Shown piece by piece: positions 35,444-44,808 of a stretch of DNA of 64,000 nt. The DNA is from UBA2357 sp046295975 (lineage in GTDB: Bacteria > Pseudomonadota > Gammaproteobacteria > Burkholderiales > Rhodocyclaceae): the NCBI GenBank assembly GCA_046295975.1, contig JBKBMG010000012.1, positions 1 to 64,000 of the forward strand. The letters are read 5' to 3'. Under the pieces are notes generated by a model, which was given only the letters and a program-made list of their open reading frames with translations, searched no databases and was not told the DNA's origin. The position numbers were made by a program, and so were the translations under genes. How positions within the stretch are numbered: position 1 is the first letter of the stretch; each line of letters opens with the position of its first letter.

Positions 35444-35635
35444 TCAGCCGCCGCCCCCTAACTGCTCTCGCGAACTGGTAGCGGCCGCCGGGCCAGTTTC
35501 GGCTTCCGTCGACACCCGCGACGCATCATCGAAACGCCGGACCGCAGCCGCGTGGGCTCGATGCCCCAGCACGCCGACCACCACCATGATCGCGAGCAGC
35601 ACCAAGGCTTCGATCATGTCTTGATCCAGCGCCAT
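35444..35635 (-). CDS. Possible small single-helix membrane protein
   Basis: 63 residues from the ATG at 35635 (or 70 from 35656): one hydrophobic helix (IEALVLLAIMVVVGVLGH), a basic patch, and a Ala/Glu/Gly-rich tail. It starts 42 nt after the thrC stop on the same strand and could be cotranscribed. I recognise no family, and the coding status is uncertain. Confidence 0.35.
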   Translation of the reverse strand: MALDQDMIEALVLLAIMVVVGVLGHRAHAAAVRRFDDASRVSTEAETGPAAATSSREQLGGGG

Positions 35636-35677
35636 TGCAGTGGTCGGGGGCGGCATTTCATTGCGATTCGGACACCC

Positions 35678-37126
35678 TCAGACACCCTCGACCCTTGCAG
35701 CGATGAAACGCTTGATTGCTTCGACATCGGGCGGCATGACCTCGACGCGCTGCGGCAGCGCTTCGATGCCCATCAACTCGGCGGGGCGTTCGGGCTCGCG
35801 GCCGAGCGCTTCGCGAATGGTGTCAGCAAACTTCACCGGCAATGCCGTCTCCAGCACCACGATGGGTACACCATCGGGCACATCGCCAGCACGTTCGCGG
35901 GCAACCTTTACGCCATCCGCCGTGTGCGTGTCTATCATCAAGCCGTAGCGGTCGAAGACGGCGCGAATCGTCTCCAGCCGGTCGGCATGGGTGCTGCTTC
36001 CGGACACAAAGCCGAACTCCGGCAAGCGGGTGAAGTCCGCCGTGCCGGACAGATCGAACGCACCACCGCCATCCACCTGCTGCCACAGTGCCGCAACCCG
36101 GGCACTGTCCCGCCCGACCAGATCGAATACGAAACGCTCGAAATTCGAGGCCTTGGAAATATCCATAGAGGGGCTGGAGGTGACTTGCGTTTCGGCAGCT
36201 CCGCGCGGGCGGTATACGCCGGTGCGGAAGAACTCGTCCAGCACGTCGTTCTCGTTGGTGGCGAGCACCAGCCGGGCGATCGGCAAGCCCATCTGGCGCG
36301 CAATGTGGCCGGCGCAGATGTTGCCGAAATTCCCTGACGGTACGCAGAACGCGACCTGCTCGCCGCTGTTGCGCGTGGCGCCGAAATAGCCCTTGAAATA
36401 GTAGATCACCTGAGCCGCCACGCGCGCCCAGTTGATCGAATTCACCGCACCAATCTTGTATTTCGCCTTGAACGCGGCGTCGTTGGACACTGCCTTGACG
36501 ATGTCCTGGGCGTCATCGAACATGCCGGTCACGGCGATGTTGTAGACGTTCTCGTCCTGCAGCGAGTACATCTGCGCACGCTGGAAGGCGCTCATCCGGC
36601 CGTGCGGCGACAGCATGAATACCCGTACCCCGCGCTTGCCGCGCATCGCATACTCGGCCGCCGACCCGGTATCGCCCGAAGTCGCCCCCAGGATGTTGAT
36701 CTGCTCGCCACGCTTGGCCAGCACATATTCGAACAGGTTGCCGAGCAGTTGCATCGCCATGTCCTTGAAGGCGAGCGTGGGCCCGTTCGACAGCTCCAGC
36801 AGCGCGAGACGACCGGGCTCGAGCCAGCGCACCGGGGTGATGTCGGCCGCGGTCGCCGGATCTCGCGCGAAGCGATAGACCTCCGGGGTGTAGGTCTTGT
36901 CGCAGATCGCCTTGAGATCGGCTGCGGGAATGTCGGTGGCAAAGCGCGACAGAATCTCGAAGGCCAACTCGGCATAGCTTAGCGAGCGCCAGCGATCGAG
37001 TTCGTCCCGTGTGATCGCCGGATACGATTCCGGCAGATACAGGCCGCCGTCCGGGGCCAATCCGCCAAGCAGGATGTCGCAGAATTCGGGGCGGCCGGCA
37101 TGGCCTCGGGTGGAAAGGTACTTCAC
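35678..37126 (-). CDS. thrC: Threonine synthase
   Basis: PLP enzyme converting O-phosphohomoserine to threonine; 482 residues, the longer (fungal/proteobacterial) type. The Lys Schiff-base site is in TLAFKDMAMQLL (Lys 121), and the phosphate loop is GATSGDTGSAAEYAMRG. A GTG at 37126 gives the conserved N-terminus VKYLSTRG; the open frame to 37201 is unconserved. It lies downstream of the DUF3080 and hom genes. Confidence 0.95.
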   Translation of the reverse strand: MKYLSTRGHAGRPEFCDILLGGLAPDGGLYLPESYPAITRDELDRWRSLSYAELAFEILSRFATDIPAADLKAICDKTYTPEVYRFARDPATAADITPVRWLEPGRLALLELSNGPTLAFKDMAMQLLGNLFEYVLAKRGEQINILGATSGDTGSAAEYAMRGKRGVRVFMLSPHGRMSAFQRAQMYSLQDENVYNIAVTGMFDDAQDIVKAVSNDAAFKAKYKIGAVNSINWARVAAQVIYYFKGYFGATRNSGEQVAFCVPSGNFGNICAGHIARQMGLPIARLVLATNENDVLDEFFRTGVYRPRGAAETQVTSSPSMDISKASNFERFVFDLVGRDSARVAALWQQVDGGGAFDLSGTADFTRLPEFGFVSGSSTHADRLETIRAVFDRYGLMIDTHTADGVKVARERAGDVPDGVPIVVLETALPVKFADTIREALGREPERPAELMGIEALPQRVEVMPPDVEAIKRFIAARVEGV

Positions 37127-37187
37127 TTCGCAATCCTTTTCGCGGTGGCGCACATTGAACGGAAGCTCCGGATTATCCAGCCCACGG

Positions 37188-38249
37188 TCACGTCTGTCCA
37201 ATGCCCTCCTGCTGGCCCGGCGTCATTCCGCACTGAGCCAACAGCGCCTGCCAGGCTCGTGTGTGACGCCGGGTCGCAAGGTCGAGCGCATGCCACACGC
37301 TGTCTTCCCCGTATTCGAGCACGACCTGCCGGACGTAGACCTGCATCGCCTCCGACATCGGCACATCATCCGGAACCAGGGTCTGCACGCCCGGCAACAA
37401 TTGCCCCCGGGTACGCTGCAAGGCCGCCATGTAAGGCTGCACATGACCGATGTACACGGTCAGGAACATGCTGCGTGCGGTATCGGCCTTGCGGTTGCGA
37501 TGCCCTCGATGGCACAGCGGTCGATCGCTCAATCTGCGCTCCACCAGCATGGCTGCATCCTCGAGCCTGACGGTAAGCGCCATCGCCGAACGCAGGCTCT
37601 GCCCGAATACCGGGCTGCTCAGCCAACGTTGCAGTACCGGGTCCATGTTCGTGAAGCCGACCGCATGATCTCCCGCACGAATGCGCTCGATCGTTTCACG
37701 CAGCGCCTTGAGGTCGGCGGCGACCTGCGCGACCTGGTCGCGTGCGCCGTCCGCCGGCAGCAGGCCTCTCGAGCGGGTGAACAGCGTCTCGATTTCCTGC
37801 GTACCCCAGGTAGCGTTCCAGATCACCACTGGCAGGTCATCGCGCTTGAGTCGGGCGACCTCACGCACCACCTTGCGCAGCGACTCACGCTGCATCTGCG
37901 CCGCACACGTCTCCGCGGCAACGATGAAGCGCAATTCGTAATCCAGGGCGCTCGCGGGATGCATGACACGCCCCAGTCCGGAATTGCGCTCGCCGACGAT
38001 ATGTTGCAACTCGCAACCGTACAGCCCGAGAAAGTCCAGCAATCCGACCGTCTGCGCCACCGTCGGCAACATCCGCTCGCGCCGTCGGGGCAGTTCGGGC
38101 GCGGCTGGCACGGGACGTAGCGTCACGTCGACCTCCAGCACGCGCCCGACCCGCCGGACGTACTCGTCGAGCATGGTATCGGGCGTTGCCAGCGGATCGC
38201 AGCCACCGAGCAGCAGGACGAGTGGCAAGCATGCCAGTGTCGGGCGCAT
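37188..38249 (-). CDS. DUF3080-family lipoprotein
   Basis: 353-residue lipoprotein: start at 38249 gives MRPTLACLPLVLLLGGC, a clean lipobox with Cys 17. The rest is helical and cysteine-bearing, with the DUF3080 signature LLDFLGLYGCELQHIVGERNS near residue 70 and YELRFIVAAETCAAQ. Function is unknown. Its presence between hom and thrC is unexpected for a threonine operon and it may have its own promoter after the hom terminator. Confidence 0.82.
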   Translation of the reverse strand: MRPTLACLPLVLLLGGCDPLATPDTMLDEYVRRVGRVLEVDVTLRPVPAAPELPRRRERMLPTVAQTVGLLDFLGLYGCELQHIVGERNSGLGRVMHPASALDYELRFIVAAETCAAQMQRESLRKVVREVARLKRDDLPVVIWNATWGTQEIETLFTRSRGLLPADGARDQVAQVAADLKALRETIERIRAGDHAVGFTNMDPVLQRWLSSPVFGQSLRSAMALTVRLEDAAMLVERRLSDRPLCHRGHRNRKADTARSMFLTVYIGHVQPYMAALQRTRGQLLPGVQTLVPDDVPMSEAMQVYVRQVVLEYGEDSVWHALDLATRRHTRAWQALLAQCGMTPGQQEGIGQT

Positions 38250-38300
38250 GAAATCGCGAGCTCCCGGGGTACGAGGAAGAAGGCCCAGCGCAGTAAAGTG

Positions 38301-38340
38301 AAAACGGGCAAGCCGGGCATGGAACATGCCGGATTGCCCG
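38301..38340 (-). terminator. Hairpin with T-run after hom
   Basis: On the minus strand, CGGGCAATCCGGCATG (38340-38325) pairs with 38321-38305, with one mismatch and one bulged base around a 3-nt loop, followed by TTTT. It lies 53 nt after the hom stop and suggests that hom is partly uncoupled from the DUF3080 gene and thrC. Confidence 0.6.
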
Positions 38341-38393
38341 TCGGGGTGGACCACGGGGCAGGTGGCGAGGTTCGCCAGCCCCGTTCGGGTGTG

Positions 38394-39704
38394 TTACTGC
38401 AGGCTTTCCATGCGCAGACGGGTTACCCGGCCGCGAACCACCGGCAGCGCCTCGATACGGGTGATCGCCTCATTGGCCTTGCGCTCCACCGTCTCGTGGG
38501 TGAGCATGATGATGTCGGTCTGGGCCTGGCCCTCCTCCGCCTCACGCTGCAACATCGCCTCGATGGAGATGTCGCAATCGGCAAGGATCCGGGTGATGTC
38601 CGCCAGCACGCCGGATTTGTCATCCACCCGCATGCGCAGATAGTAGGAGGTGATCACCTCCTCGATCGGCAGCACCTTGAGATCGCGCACCTGATCCGGC
38701 TGGAAGGCCAGGTGCGGCACACGGTGCTCGGGGTCAGCGGTGTGCAGTCGGGTGACATCGACCAGATCGGCGATCACCGCGCTGGCCGTCGGCTCCGAAC
38801 CCGCCCCCTTGCCGTAGTACAGCGTGGCACCAACCGCATCGGCATTGACCAGCACCGCGTTCATTGCCCCCTCCACGTTGGCGATCAGGCGCTTGGCCGG
38901 AATCAGCGTGGGATGGACGCGCAATTCGATGCCACTGTCGCGCATGCGCGCGATGCCGAGCAACTTGATACGGTAACCAAGTTGTTCGGCGTAGGTGATG
39001 TCCACGCTGTCGAGCCGGGTGATGCCTTCGACGTGCGCCGCCTCGAACTGCATCGGCACGCCGAACGCGATGGCGCTCATGATCGTCGCTTTGTGCGCGG
39101 CATCCACACCTTCGATGTCGAAGGTCGGGTCGGCTTCGGCGTAGCCGAGCGCCTGTGCCTCCTTTAACACTTCGGCGAAGGGCAGGCCCTTGTCACGCAT
39201 CTCGGACAGGATGAAGTTGGTCGTGCCGTTGATGATGCCGGCCAGCCACTGAATACGGTTGGCCGTCAGGCCTTCGCGCAATGCCTTGATGATCGGGATG
39301 CCGCCCGCCACCGCTGCCTCGAAGGCGACCATCACGCCCTTCTTCTGCGCCGCGGCGAAGATCTCGTTGCCATGCACGGCAAGCAAGGCCTTGTTGGCCG
39401 TAACCACATGCTTGCCGTTCTCGATAGCCTTGAGCACCAGTTCGCGCGCCACGCCGTAGCCACCGATCAATTCGACGACGATGTCGATCTCGGGATCGGC
39501 CACCACCGCGAACGCGTCATCGGTGATCTTCACCCCTTCACCCGCAACCTTGCGAGCCAGTTCCAGATTCTTGTCCGCGACCGTGGTAATGCGAATCGGC
39601 CGTCCGGCGCGACGGGTAATCTCTTCCTCGTTGCGCTTGAGAACGTTGAAGGTACCGCCACCGACGGTCCCGATGCCCAGAAGGCCTACGCTGATTGCTT
39701 TCAT
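38394..39704 (-). CDS. hom: Homoserine dehydrogenase
   Basis: NAD(P)H-dependent reduction of aspartate semialdehyde to homoserine; 436 residues. Rossmann motif GLLGIGTVGGGT at the N-terminus, the catalytic-domain segments AAVAGGIPIIKALREGL, NGTTNFIL and EADPTFDIEGVDAAHK, and a C-terminal ACT domain (about 350-436) expected to give threonine feedback control. It lies 89 nt after alaA on the same strand, and the two are probably cotranscribed. Confidence 0.96.
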   Translation of the reverse strand: MKAISVGLLGIGTVGGGTFNVLKRNEEEITRRAGRPIRITTVADKNLELARKVAGEGVKITDDAFAVVADPEIDIVVELIGGYGVARELVLKAIENGKHVVTANKALLAVHGNEIFAAAQKKGVMVAFEAAVAGGIPIIKALREGLTANRIQWLAGIINGTTNFILSEMRDKGLPFAEVLKEAQALGYAEADPTFDIEGVDAAHKATIMSAIAFGVPMQFEAAHVEGITRLDSVDITYAEQLGYRIKLLGIARMRDSGIELRVHPTLIPAKRLIANVEGAMNAVLVNADAVGATLYYGKGAGSEPTASAVIADLVDVTRLHTADPEHRVPHLAFQPDQVRDLKVLPIEEVITSYYLRMRVDDKSGVLADITRILADCDISIEAMLQREAEEGQAQTDIIMLTHETVERKANEAITRIEALPVVRGRVTRLRMESLQ

Positions 39705-39793
39705 GTCTACTCTGCTTGGTCATTACGGTTCAAGAATCCGGGCACGTGATCATGCCCGCCCCGGCGAATCTGCCGGGGCCACGCCGCAACACC

Positions 39794-41107
39794 TCAATCG
39801 GTGCCGTGGCGTTTTCGGTAGTGCGCGAGGAATCGCGCGATGCGCGCAATGGCGTCGCGCAGGTCATCCTCGTGCGGCAGGAACACCAGGCGGAAATGGT
39901 CGGGCTCGCTCCAGTTGAAACCCGTACCCTGCACCAGCAGAACGCGCTCTTCCTCCAGCAGTTCAGTGATGAAGGCCTGGTCATCGGCGATCGGATAGAT
40001 CGCCGGATCCAGCCTCGGAAACATGTACAGCGTCGCCTTGGGCTTGACGCAACTCACCCCGGGAATGGCGTTGATCAACTCGTAGGCGAGATCGCGCTGA
40101 CGGCGCATGCGTCCGCCCTCGGCGACGAGGTCATCGATGCTCTGATAGCCACCCAGCGCGGTCTGGATCGCAAACTGCCCCGGCACATTGGCGCACAGCC
40201 GCATCGAGGCAAGCATGTTCAGCCCCTCGATGTAGTCCTGCGCGCGGCGCTTGTCCCCGCACACCACCATCCAGCCGGCACGGTAGCCGCAGGAGCGGTA
40301 GTTCTTGGACAAACCGTTGAAAATAATGGTGAGGACGTCCTCGGACAAGGCCGCCACAGAAGTATGAGTCGCCCCGTCGAACAAGACCTTGTCGTAGACC
40401 TCGTCTGCGTAGAGGATCAGGTCGTGCTGACGCGCAAGCTCGACGATCTGCAGCAACACGTCGTCCGGGTACAGCGCGCCCGTCGGGTTGTTGGGATTGA
40501 TGATGACGATGGCGCGGGTCGCCGGGGTGATCCTCGCGCGCATATCCTCGATATCGGGAAACCAGCCCTGCGCCTCATCACAACGGTAATGCACCGGCTT
40601 GCCACCGGACAGGCTCACCGCCGCCGTCCACAGCGGATAGTCGGGCGCCGGCACCAACACCTCGTCGCCCGCATTCAACAGCGCATTCATCGCCATCACG
40701 ATCAGTTCGGACACCCCGTTGCCGATGTAGATGTCCTCGATGTCCACCCCCTTGATGTTCTTCTGCTGGGTGTAGTGCATCACCGCCTTGCGTGCCGAAA
40801 AAATCCCTTTGGAATCCGAATAGCCGGCCGCATTGGGCAGGTTGCGGATCATGTCCATCTGGATTTCCTCGGGCGCATCGAAGCCGAACGCGGCCAGATT
40901 GCCGATGTTCAGCTTGACGATCTTGTGCCCCTCATCCTCGAGCTGCTTGGCACGCTGCAGCACCGGTCCGCGGATGTCATAACACACATCCATGAGCTTC
41001 GCCGACTTGCGGATCGGGCGCGCAAGCGATGCCGCCGCGGCCCCATCCGCCGGCATCGTCACCGTTCCGCCACTGGCGGCAATCTGCAGTTTGTTCGCGG
41101 CTGTCAT
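39794..41107 (-). CDS. alaA: Alanine-synthesising aminotransferase (AlaA-like)
   Basis: Class I PLP aminotransferase of 437 residues. It has an N-terminal extension of about 30 residues, then KLMDVCYDIRGPVLQRAKQLE, and the PLP Lys in NGLSKNYRSCGYRAGW. Arg in FRLVFLP binds the substrate carboxylate. AlaA makes alanine from pyruvate and glutamate and in betaproteobacteria typically precedes hom. The start at 41107 is preferred over 41143. Confidence 0.92.
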   Translation of the reverse strand: MTAANKLQIAASGGTVTMPADGAAAASLARPIRKSAKLMDVCYDIRGPVLQRAKQLEDEGHKIVKLNIGNLAAFGFDAPEEIQMDMIRNLPNAAGYSDSKGIFSARKAVMHYTQQKNIKGVDIEDIYIGNGVSELIVMAMNALLNAGDEVLVPAPDYPLWTAAVSLSGGKPVHYRCDEAQGWFPDIEDMRARITPATRAIVIINPNNPTGALYPDDVLLQIVELARQHDLILYADEVYDKVLFDGATHTSVAALSEDVLTIIFNGLSKNYRSCGYRAGWMVVCGDKRRAQDYIEGLNMLASMRLCANVPGQFAIQTALGGYQSIDDLVAEGGRMRRQRDLAYELINAIPGVSCVKPKATLYMFPRLDPAIYPIADDQAFITELLEEERVLLVQGTGFNWSEPDHFRLVFLPHEDDLRDAIARIARFLAHYRKRHGTD

Positions 41108-41326
41108 GGAGTCCTCTTCCCTCGGGGCACACTTGCCCGTCACACGTTCGAGTCGGTTCGCCGACCCTGACCGGGAGCTGGCGAGCGCCCGGAGACATAA
41201 AGTCTATAATCTTATCCAACCCGCCCCACCCCGGCAATTCACCGCGGCGCACAGTCAGTCCAAGGTCGTGCCCACTAAAGCCGCAGCCTCTCCGCCCACA
41301 ACGCCCACGCAAGTACACCGATTTCG

Positions 41327-41701
41327 ATGAAGCTCAATCTGGAACACGACGCCTCGCTCAACCTGATCACCGGCTACGGTACGGATCACCTGATGATCAA
41401 CAAACTCCGCCACGACGGCAATGTGGTTGTCGAGGCCACGCGCATCGTGCCCGACTGGGCGCCGGGCGGACTGACCGGCCTGTGTGCGGAGGACTTCGCC
41501 GCCGTCGTCGAACTGCGCCCGCAAGTGGTGCTGATCGGCACCGGCGGCCGACTACGTTTCCCCCCCGCTGCGGTGCTTCGTCCGCTGATCGACGCCCGCA
41601 TTGGCTATGAGGTCATGGACCTCGCCGCCGCCTGCCGAACCTATAACGTCCTGGTGAGCGAAGGGCGCGCGGTCGCCGCGGCGCTGCTCTTCGACCGTTG
41701 A
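41327..41701 (+). CDS. Mth938-like (DUF498) domain protein
   Basis: 124 residues with the Mth938/NDUFAF3-like fold: TGYGTDHLMIN, then VLIGTGGRLRFPP and GYEVMDLAAACRTYNVLVSEGR. Members have no settled activity in bacteria; mitochondrial relatives assist complex I assembly. A perfect TATAAT at 41205-41210 could drive it, but without a clear -35 box. Confidence 0.92.
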   Translation: MKLNLEHDASLNLITGYGTDHLMINKLRHDGNVVVEATRIVPDWAPGGLTGLCAEDFAAVVELRPQVVLIGTGGRLRFPPAAVLRPLIDARIGYEVMDLAAACRTYNVLVSEGRAVAAALLFDR

Positions 41702-41731
41702 CGGCGGGCCGCGCCACCTCCGGCGCGGGCA

Positions 41732-42526
41732 TCACCAGAAGATCCAGAACAGCACCAGGCCGAGCAACACCCGGTAGATCACGTAGGGCAACATGCCGGT
41801 ACGCGACAGCAGCTTGATGAAGAAGTGGATGCAGGCATAGGCACTCACGCCCGCCAGCACCGCCCCCATGCCAAGCACGAGCCAGTCCACCGGCTCCGGC
41901 GTGCGCACCAGGTCGCGGGTGACCAGCGTGCAGGACGCGAGCAGGGTCGGCACGGACAGCAGGAACGAGAAGCGCGCCGCCGCCTCGCGGGTCAGCCCCA
42001 GCATCAGCCCGGCCGTCATGGTGATGCCGGAGCGCGAAGTACCCGGAATCAAGGCCACGGCCTGAGCAAGGCCGACCAGCACCGCATCACGCCAGCCGAT
42101 GCTGGCCTCCTCACGACGGCGCGCGCCGCGCAGGTCGGCCCACAACAACAACACCCCGAACAACACCGCGGTGGTCGCAATCACCAGGGGACTGCGCAAC
42201 TCGTTCTCAATAAACGATTTTCCCAGCAAACCGGCGACCACCACCGGTATCGTCCCCACCACCACCAGCCAGGCCAGCTTGGCATCGGCGTCCCAGCGAC
42301 CGACAAGAGATCCGCAACCGGAAAGCGTCATGCGCCACAGTTCGTGGCGAAAATACCACACCACTGCCACCAAGGTGCCGGCATGCACCGCGACATCGAA
42401 CGCCAGCCCCTGGTCGGGCCAGCCGGTCAGCACCGGAACAAGGATGAGATGCGCCGAACTCGAGATCGGTAAAAACTCGGTGACGCCTTGCACGAGCGAA
42501 AGAACGACTAGCTGCAGGAAATCCAC
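41732..42526 (-). CDS. uppP: Undecaprenyl-diphosphatase UppP/BacA
   Basis: Membrane phosphatase recycling the undecaprenyl carrier of peptidoglycan synthesis; 264 residues. Signature VQGVTEFLPISSSAHLIL near the N-terminus and PGTSRSGITMTAGLMLGLTR near residue 170, with about eight helices. The GTG at 42526 gives the family N-terminus; the open frame to 42616 adds an unconserved extension. Confidence 0.95.
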   Translation of the reverse strand: MDFLQLVVLSLVQGVTEFLPISSSAHLILVPVLTGWPDQGLAFDVAVHAGTLVAVVWYFRHELWRMTLSGCGSLVGRWDADAKLAWLVVVGTIPVVVAGLLGKSFIENELRSPLVIATTAVLFGVLLLWADLRGARRREEASIGWRDAVLVGLAQAVALIPGTSRSGITMTAGLMLGLTREAAARFSFLLSVPTLLASCTLVTRDLVRTPEPVDWLVLGMGAVLAGVSAYACIHFFIKLLSRTGMLPYVIYRVLLGLVLFWIFW

Positions 42527-42697
42527 TTCGGCCCCCGGGGGAAAACAAGCGGCCGATGATAGCCGAATGAATTGTGCGATGCAGTAACAGAACTGTGTCG
42601 GCGCGACCGACCTCAAGCACGAATCGCCTCCGAGATTGTCAACGGGATCGCAACTCCGTTACGCTGCTATCCATCCCTCGTGAAAGCAGGAGCCCCA

Positions 42698-43162
42698 ATG
42701 AGCAACACCCCCCGCCCGGCCGCCCCGGACTTCACCCTCCCTGCCACCGCAGGCCACAGCGTTCAACTTTCGGCCTTGCGTGGTGGCAAGGTCGTGCTCT
42801 TTTTCTACCCCAAGGACAACACCCCCGGCTGCACCAACGAAACGGCGGACTTCCGCGACCACCACGCCGGCTTCGCCGCAACCGGCTGCACGGTGTTCGG
42901 CATCTCGCGCGACGGCCTGAAGTCGCACGAGAACTTCAAGGCCAAGCTCGAAGTACCATTCGAACTGATCTCCGACACGGAAGAAGTGGCGTGCAATGCC
43001 TTCGGTGTCATCAAGTTGAAAAACATGTATGGGAAACAGGTGCGGGGCATCGAGCGCAGCACCTTCGTGATCGACGCCGACGGCAACATTGCCCGCGAGT
43101 GGCGCGGGGTCAAGGTACCCGGACATGCCGAGGAGGTGCTCACCTTCGTGCAATCGCTCTGA
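42698..43162 (+). CDS. bcp: Peroxiredoxin, Bcp/PrxQ family
   Basis: Thioredoxin-dependent peroxidase, 154 residues. Peroxidatic Cys 46 in DNTPGCTNETADFRD. The Cys five residues later that forms the intramolecular disulfide in E. coli Bcp is an Ala here; other cysteines at GCTVFG and VACNAFG could resolve instead. The ATG at 42698 follows GCAGGA. Confidence 0.94.
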   Translation: MSNTPRPAAPDFTLPATAGHSVQLSALRGGKVVLFFYPKDNTPGCTNETADFRDHHAGFAATGCTVFGISRDGLKSHENFKAKLEVPFELISDTEEVACNAFGVIKLKNMYGKQVRGIERSTFVIDADGNIAREWRGVKVPGHAEEVLTFVQSL

Positions 43163-43264
43163 TCCCTGCCCGCCGGGGCCCGGCCCCGGCAAAGTGCGCC
43201 CATGCGGCGCGTCCGTCACGCCGGCGCGCCGACCGATCGAATCCGCCTACGGAGCACACGAATA

Positions 43265-44671
43265 ATGGCCCGACGCGCACCCCGCAGCCGTAACAACAAG
43301 CTCTTCGTTCTCGACACCAACGTGCTGATGCACGACCCCACCAGCCTTTTCAGGTTCGAGGAGCACGACTTGTTCGTGCCCATCATGACGCTGGAAGAGC
43401 TCGATTCGAACAAGAAGGGCATGTCCGAAGTGGCGCGCAATGCCCGCCAGGCAAGCCGCAGCATGGACGAGATCGTCACCTCCAGCGGGGTCGAGATCCA
43501 CGAGGGCATTCCCCTCGAAGATCCGTCGCACGGCATGGCCACCGGCAAGCTGTTCCTGCAGACCGAGGCGATCAATTTCCCGCTGCCCGAGGCCCTGCCC
43601 ACAGCCAAGGGCGACAACCAGATCCTGGCCGTGGTCATGCACCTGGCCGAGCGCTTCCCGAAGCGCCCGGTGATCCTCGTCTCCAAGGACATCAACATGC
43701 GCATCAAGGCCCGTGCGCTGGGCCTGGAAGCGCAGGATTACTTCAACGACAAGGTACTGGAAGATAGCGACCTGCTCTATACCGGATGGTGCGAAGCGCC
43801 GCCGGACTTCTGGGATACCCACGCGAAAGGCATGGAGTCGTGGAAGGAGAACGGCCACACCTACTACCGCATCAACGGCCCTCTCGCCGCTGATCTGCTG
43901 ATCAACCAGTTCATCTACCAGGACGGCGAAAACCCCCTCCAGGCCTGGGTCAAGGACAAGCTCGGCAAGTCGGTACTGCTCGAAACGCTGACCGACTTCA
44001 CGCACTCCAAGAACAACGTCTGGGGTATTGCCGCGCGCAATCGCGAGCAGAACTTCGCCCTCAACCTGCTGATGAACCCGGACATCGATTTTGTCACCCT
44101 GCTCGGCCAGGCCGGCACCGGCAAGACGCTGCTGACGCTGGCCGCGGCGCTTACCCAGGTGCTGGAGAGCAAGCGCTACTCGGAGGTCATCATGACCCGG
44201 GTCACGGTGCCCGTGGGAGAGGACATCGGCTTTCTGCCCGGAACCGAGGAGGAGAAGATGGCGCCGTGGATGGGCGCGCTCGAAGACAACCTCGACGTGC
44301 TCAACGGCACCACCGGGGAAGGCGGCGAATGGGGGCGCGCTGCCACACGCGACCTGATTCGCTCGCGCATCAAGATCAAGAGCCTCAACTTCATGCGCGG
44401 CCGCACTTTCATCAACAAGTTCCTGATCATCGATGAAGCGCAGAACCTCACGCCCAAGCAGATGAAGACCTTGGTGACGCGCGCCGGTCCCGGCACCAAG
44501 GTAGTCTGCCTGGGCAACATCGCCCAGATCGACACGCCTTATCTTACCGAAGGCAGTTCCGGCCTGACCTTCGTGGTCGACCGCTTCAAGGGCTGGGCCC
44601 ACTCCGGTCACATCACCCTGCAGCGCGGCGAGCGCTCCCGTCTCGCGGATCACGCAGCGGAAGTGCTCTGA
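43265..44671 (+). CDS. PIN-PhoH protein (PhoH2-like ATPase/RNase)
   Basis: 468 residues with two domains. The N-terminal PIN nuclease domain (VLDTNVLMHDP near residue 15, TLEELDSNKKG, SKDINMRIKARALGLEAQDY) keeps its acidic residues. The C-terminal PhoH ATPase has Walker A GQAGTGKTLL near residue 282 and Walker B LIIDEAQNL. PhoH2-type proteins couple RNA unwinding to cleavage. The start at 43265 is chosen for the RRAPRSRN leader; the frame is open to 43202. Confidence 0.92.
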   Translation: MARRAPRSRNNKLFVLDTNVLMHDPTSLFRFEEHDLFVPIMTLEELDSNKKGMSEVARNARQASRSMDEIVTSSGVEIHEGIPLEDPSHGMATGKLFLQTEAINFPLPEALPTAKGDNQILAVVMHLAERFPKRPVILVSKDINMRIKARALGLEAQDYFNDKVLEDSDLLYTGWCEAPPDFWDTHAKGMESWKENGHTYYRINGPLAADLLINQFIYQDGENPLQAWVKDKLGKSVLLETLTDFTHSKNNVWGIAARNREQNFALNLLMNPDIDFVTLLGQAGTGKTLLTLAAALTQVLESKRYSEVIMTRVTVPVGEDIGFLPGTEEEKMAPWMGALEDNLDVLNGTTGEGGEWGRAATRDLIRSRIKIKSLNFMRGRTFINKFLIIDEAQNLTPKQMKTLVTRAGPGTKVVCLGNIAQIDTPYLTEGSSGLTFVVDRFKGWAHSGHITLQRGERSRLADHAAEVL

Positions 44672-44677
44672 TCCATC

Positions 44678-44710
44678 CACCGGGGTCGCCTTGCGGCGCC
44701 CCCGGTGTTT
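44678..44710 (+). terminator. Terminator-like hairpin after the PIN-PhoH gene
   Basis: CACCGGGGTCGCC (44678-44690) pairs with GGCGCCCCCGGTG (44695-44707) with one mismatch around a TTGC loop, followed by TTT. The T-run is short, so strength is uncertain. Confidence 0.6.
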
Positions 44711-44808
44711 GCGCGATGGCCCGGCCTGTCGTTGCCGCAGCGCAACATCGCTCACGGCCACCACCCCGCCCGGCTATACTGGCATCTGGCCTCAGGACCA
44801 CCCGTGCT

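Noticed and set aside
41205..41210. Perfect TATAAT as a promoter of the Mth938-like gene
   Set aside because: No matching -35 box at 16-18 bp and about 110 nt of leader; mentioned with the gene but not annotated as a promoter.
43172..43190. Perfect 8-bp GC hairpin after bcp (GCCGGGGC / GCCCCGGC)
   Set aside because: It is followed by AAAGTG rather than a T-run, so it does not qualify as an intrinsic terminator.
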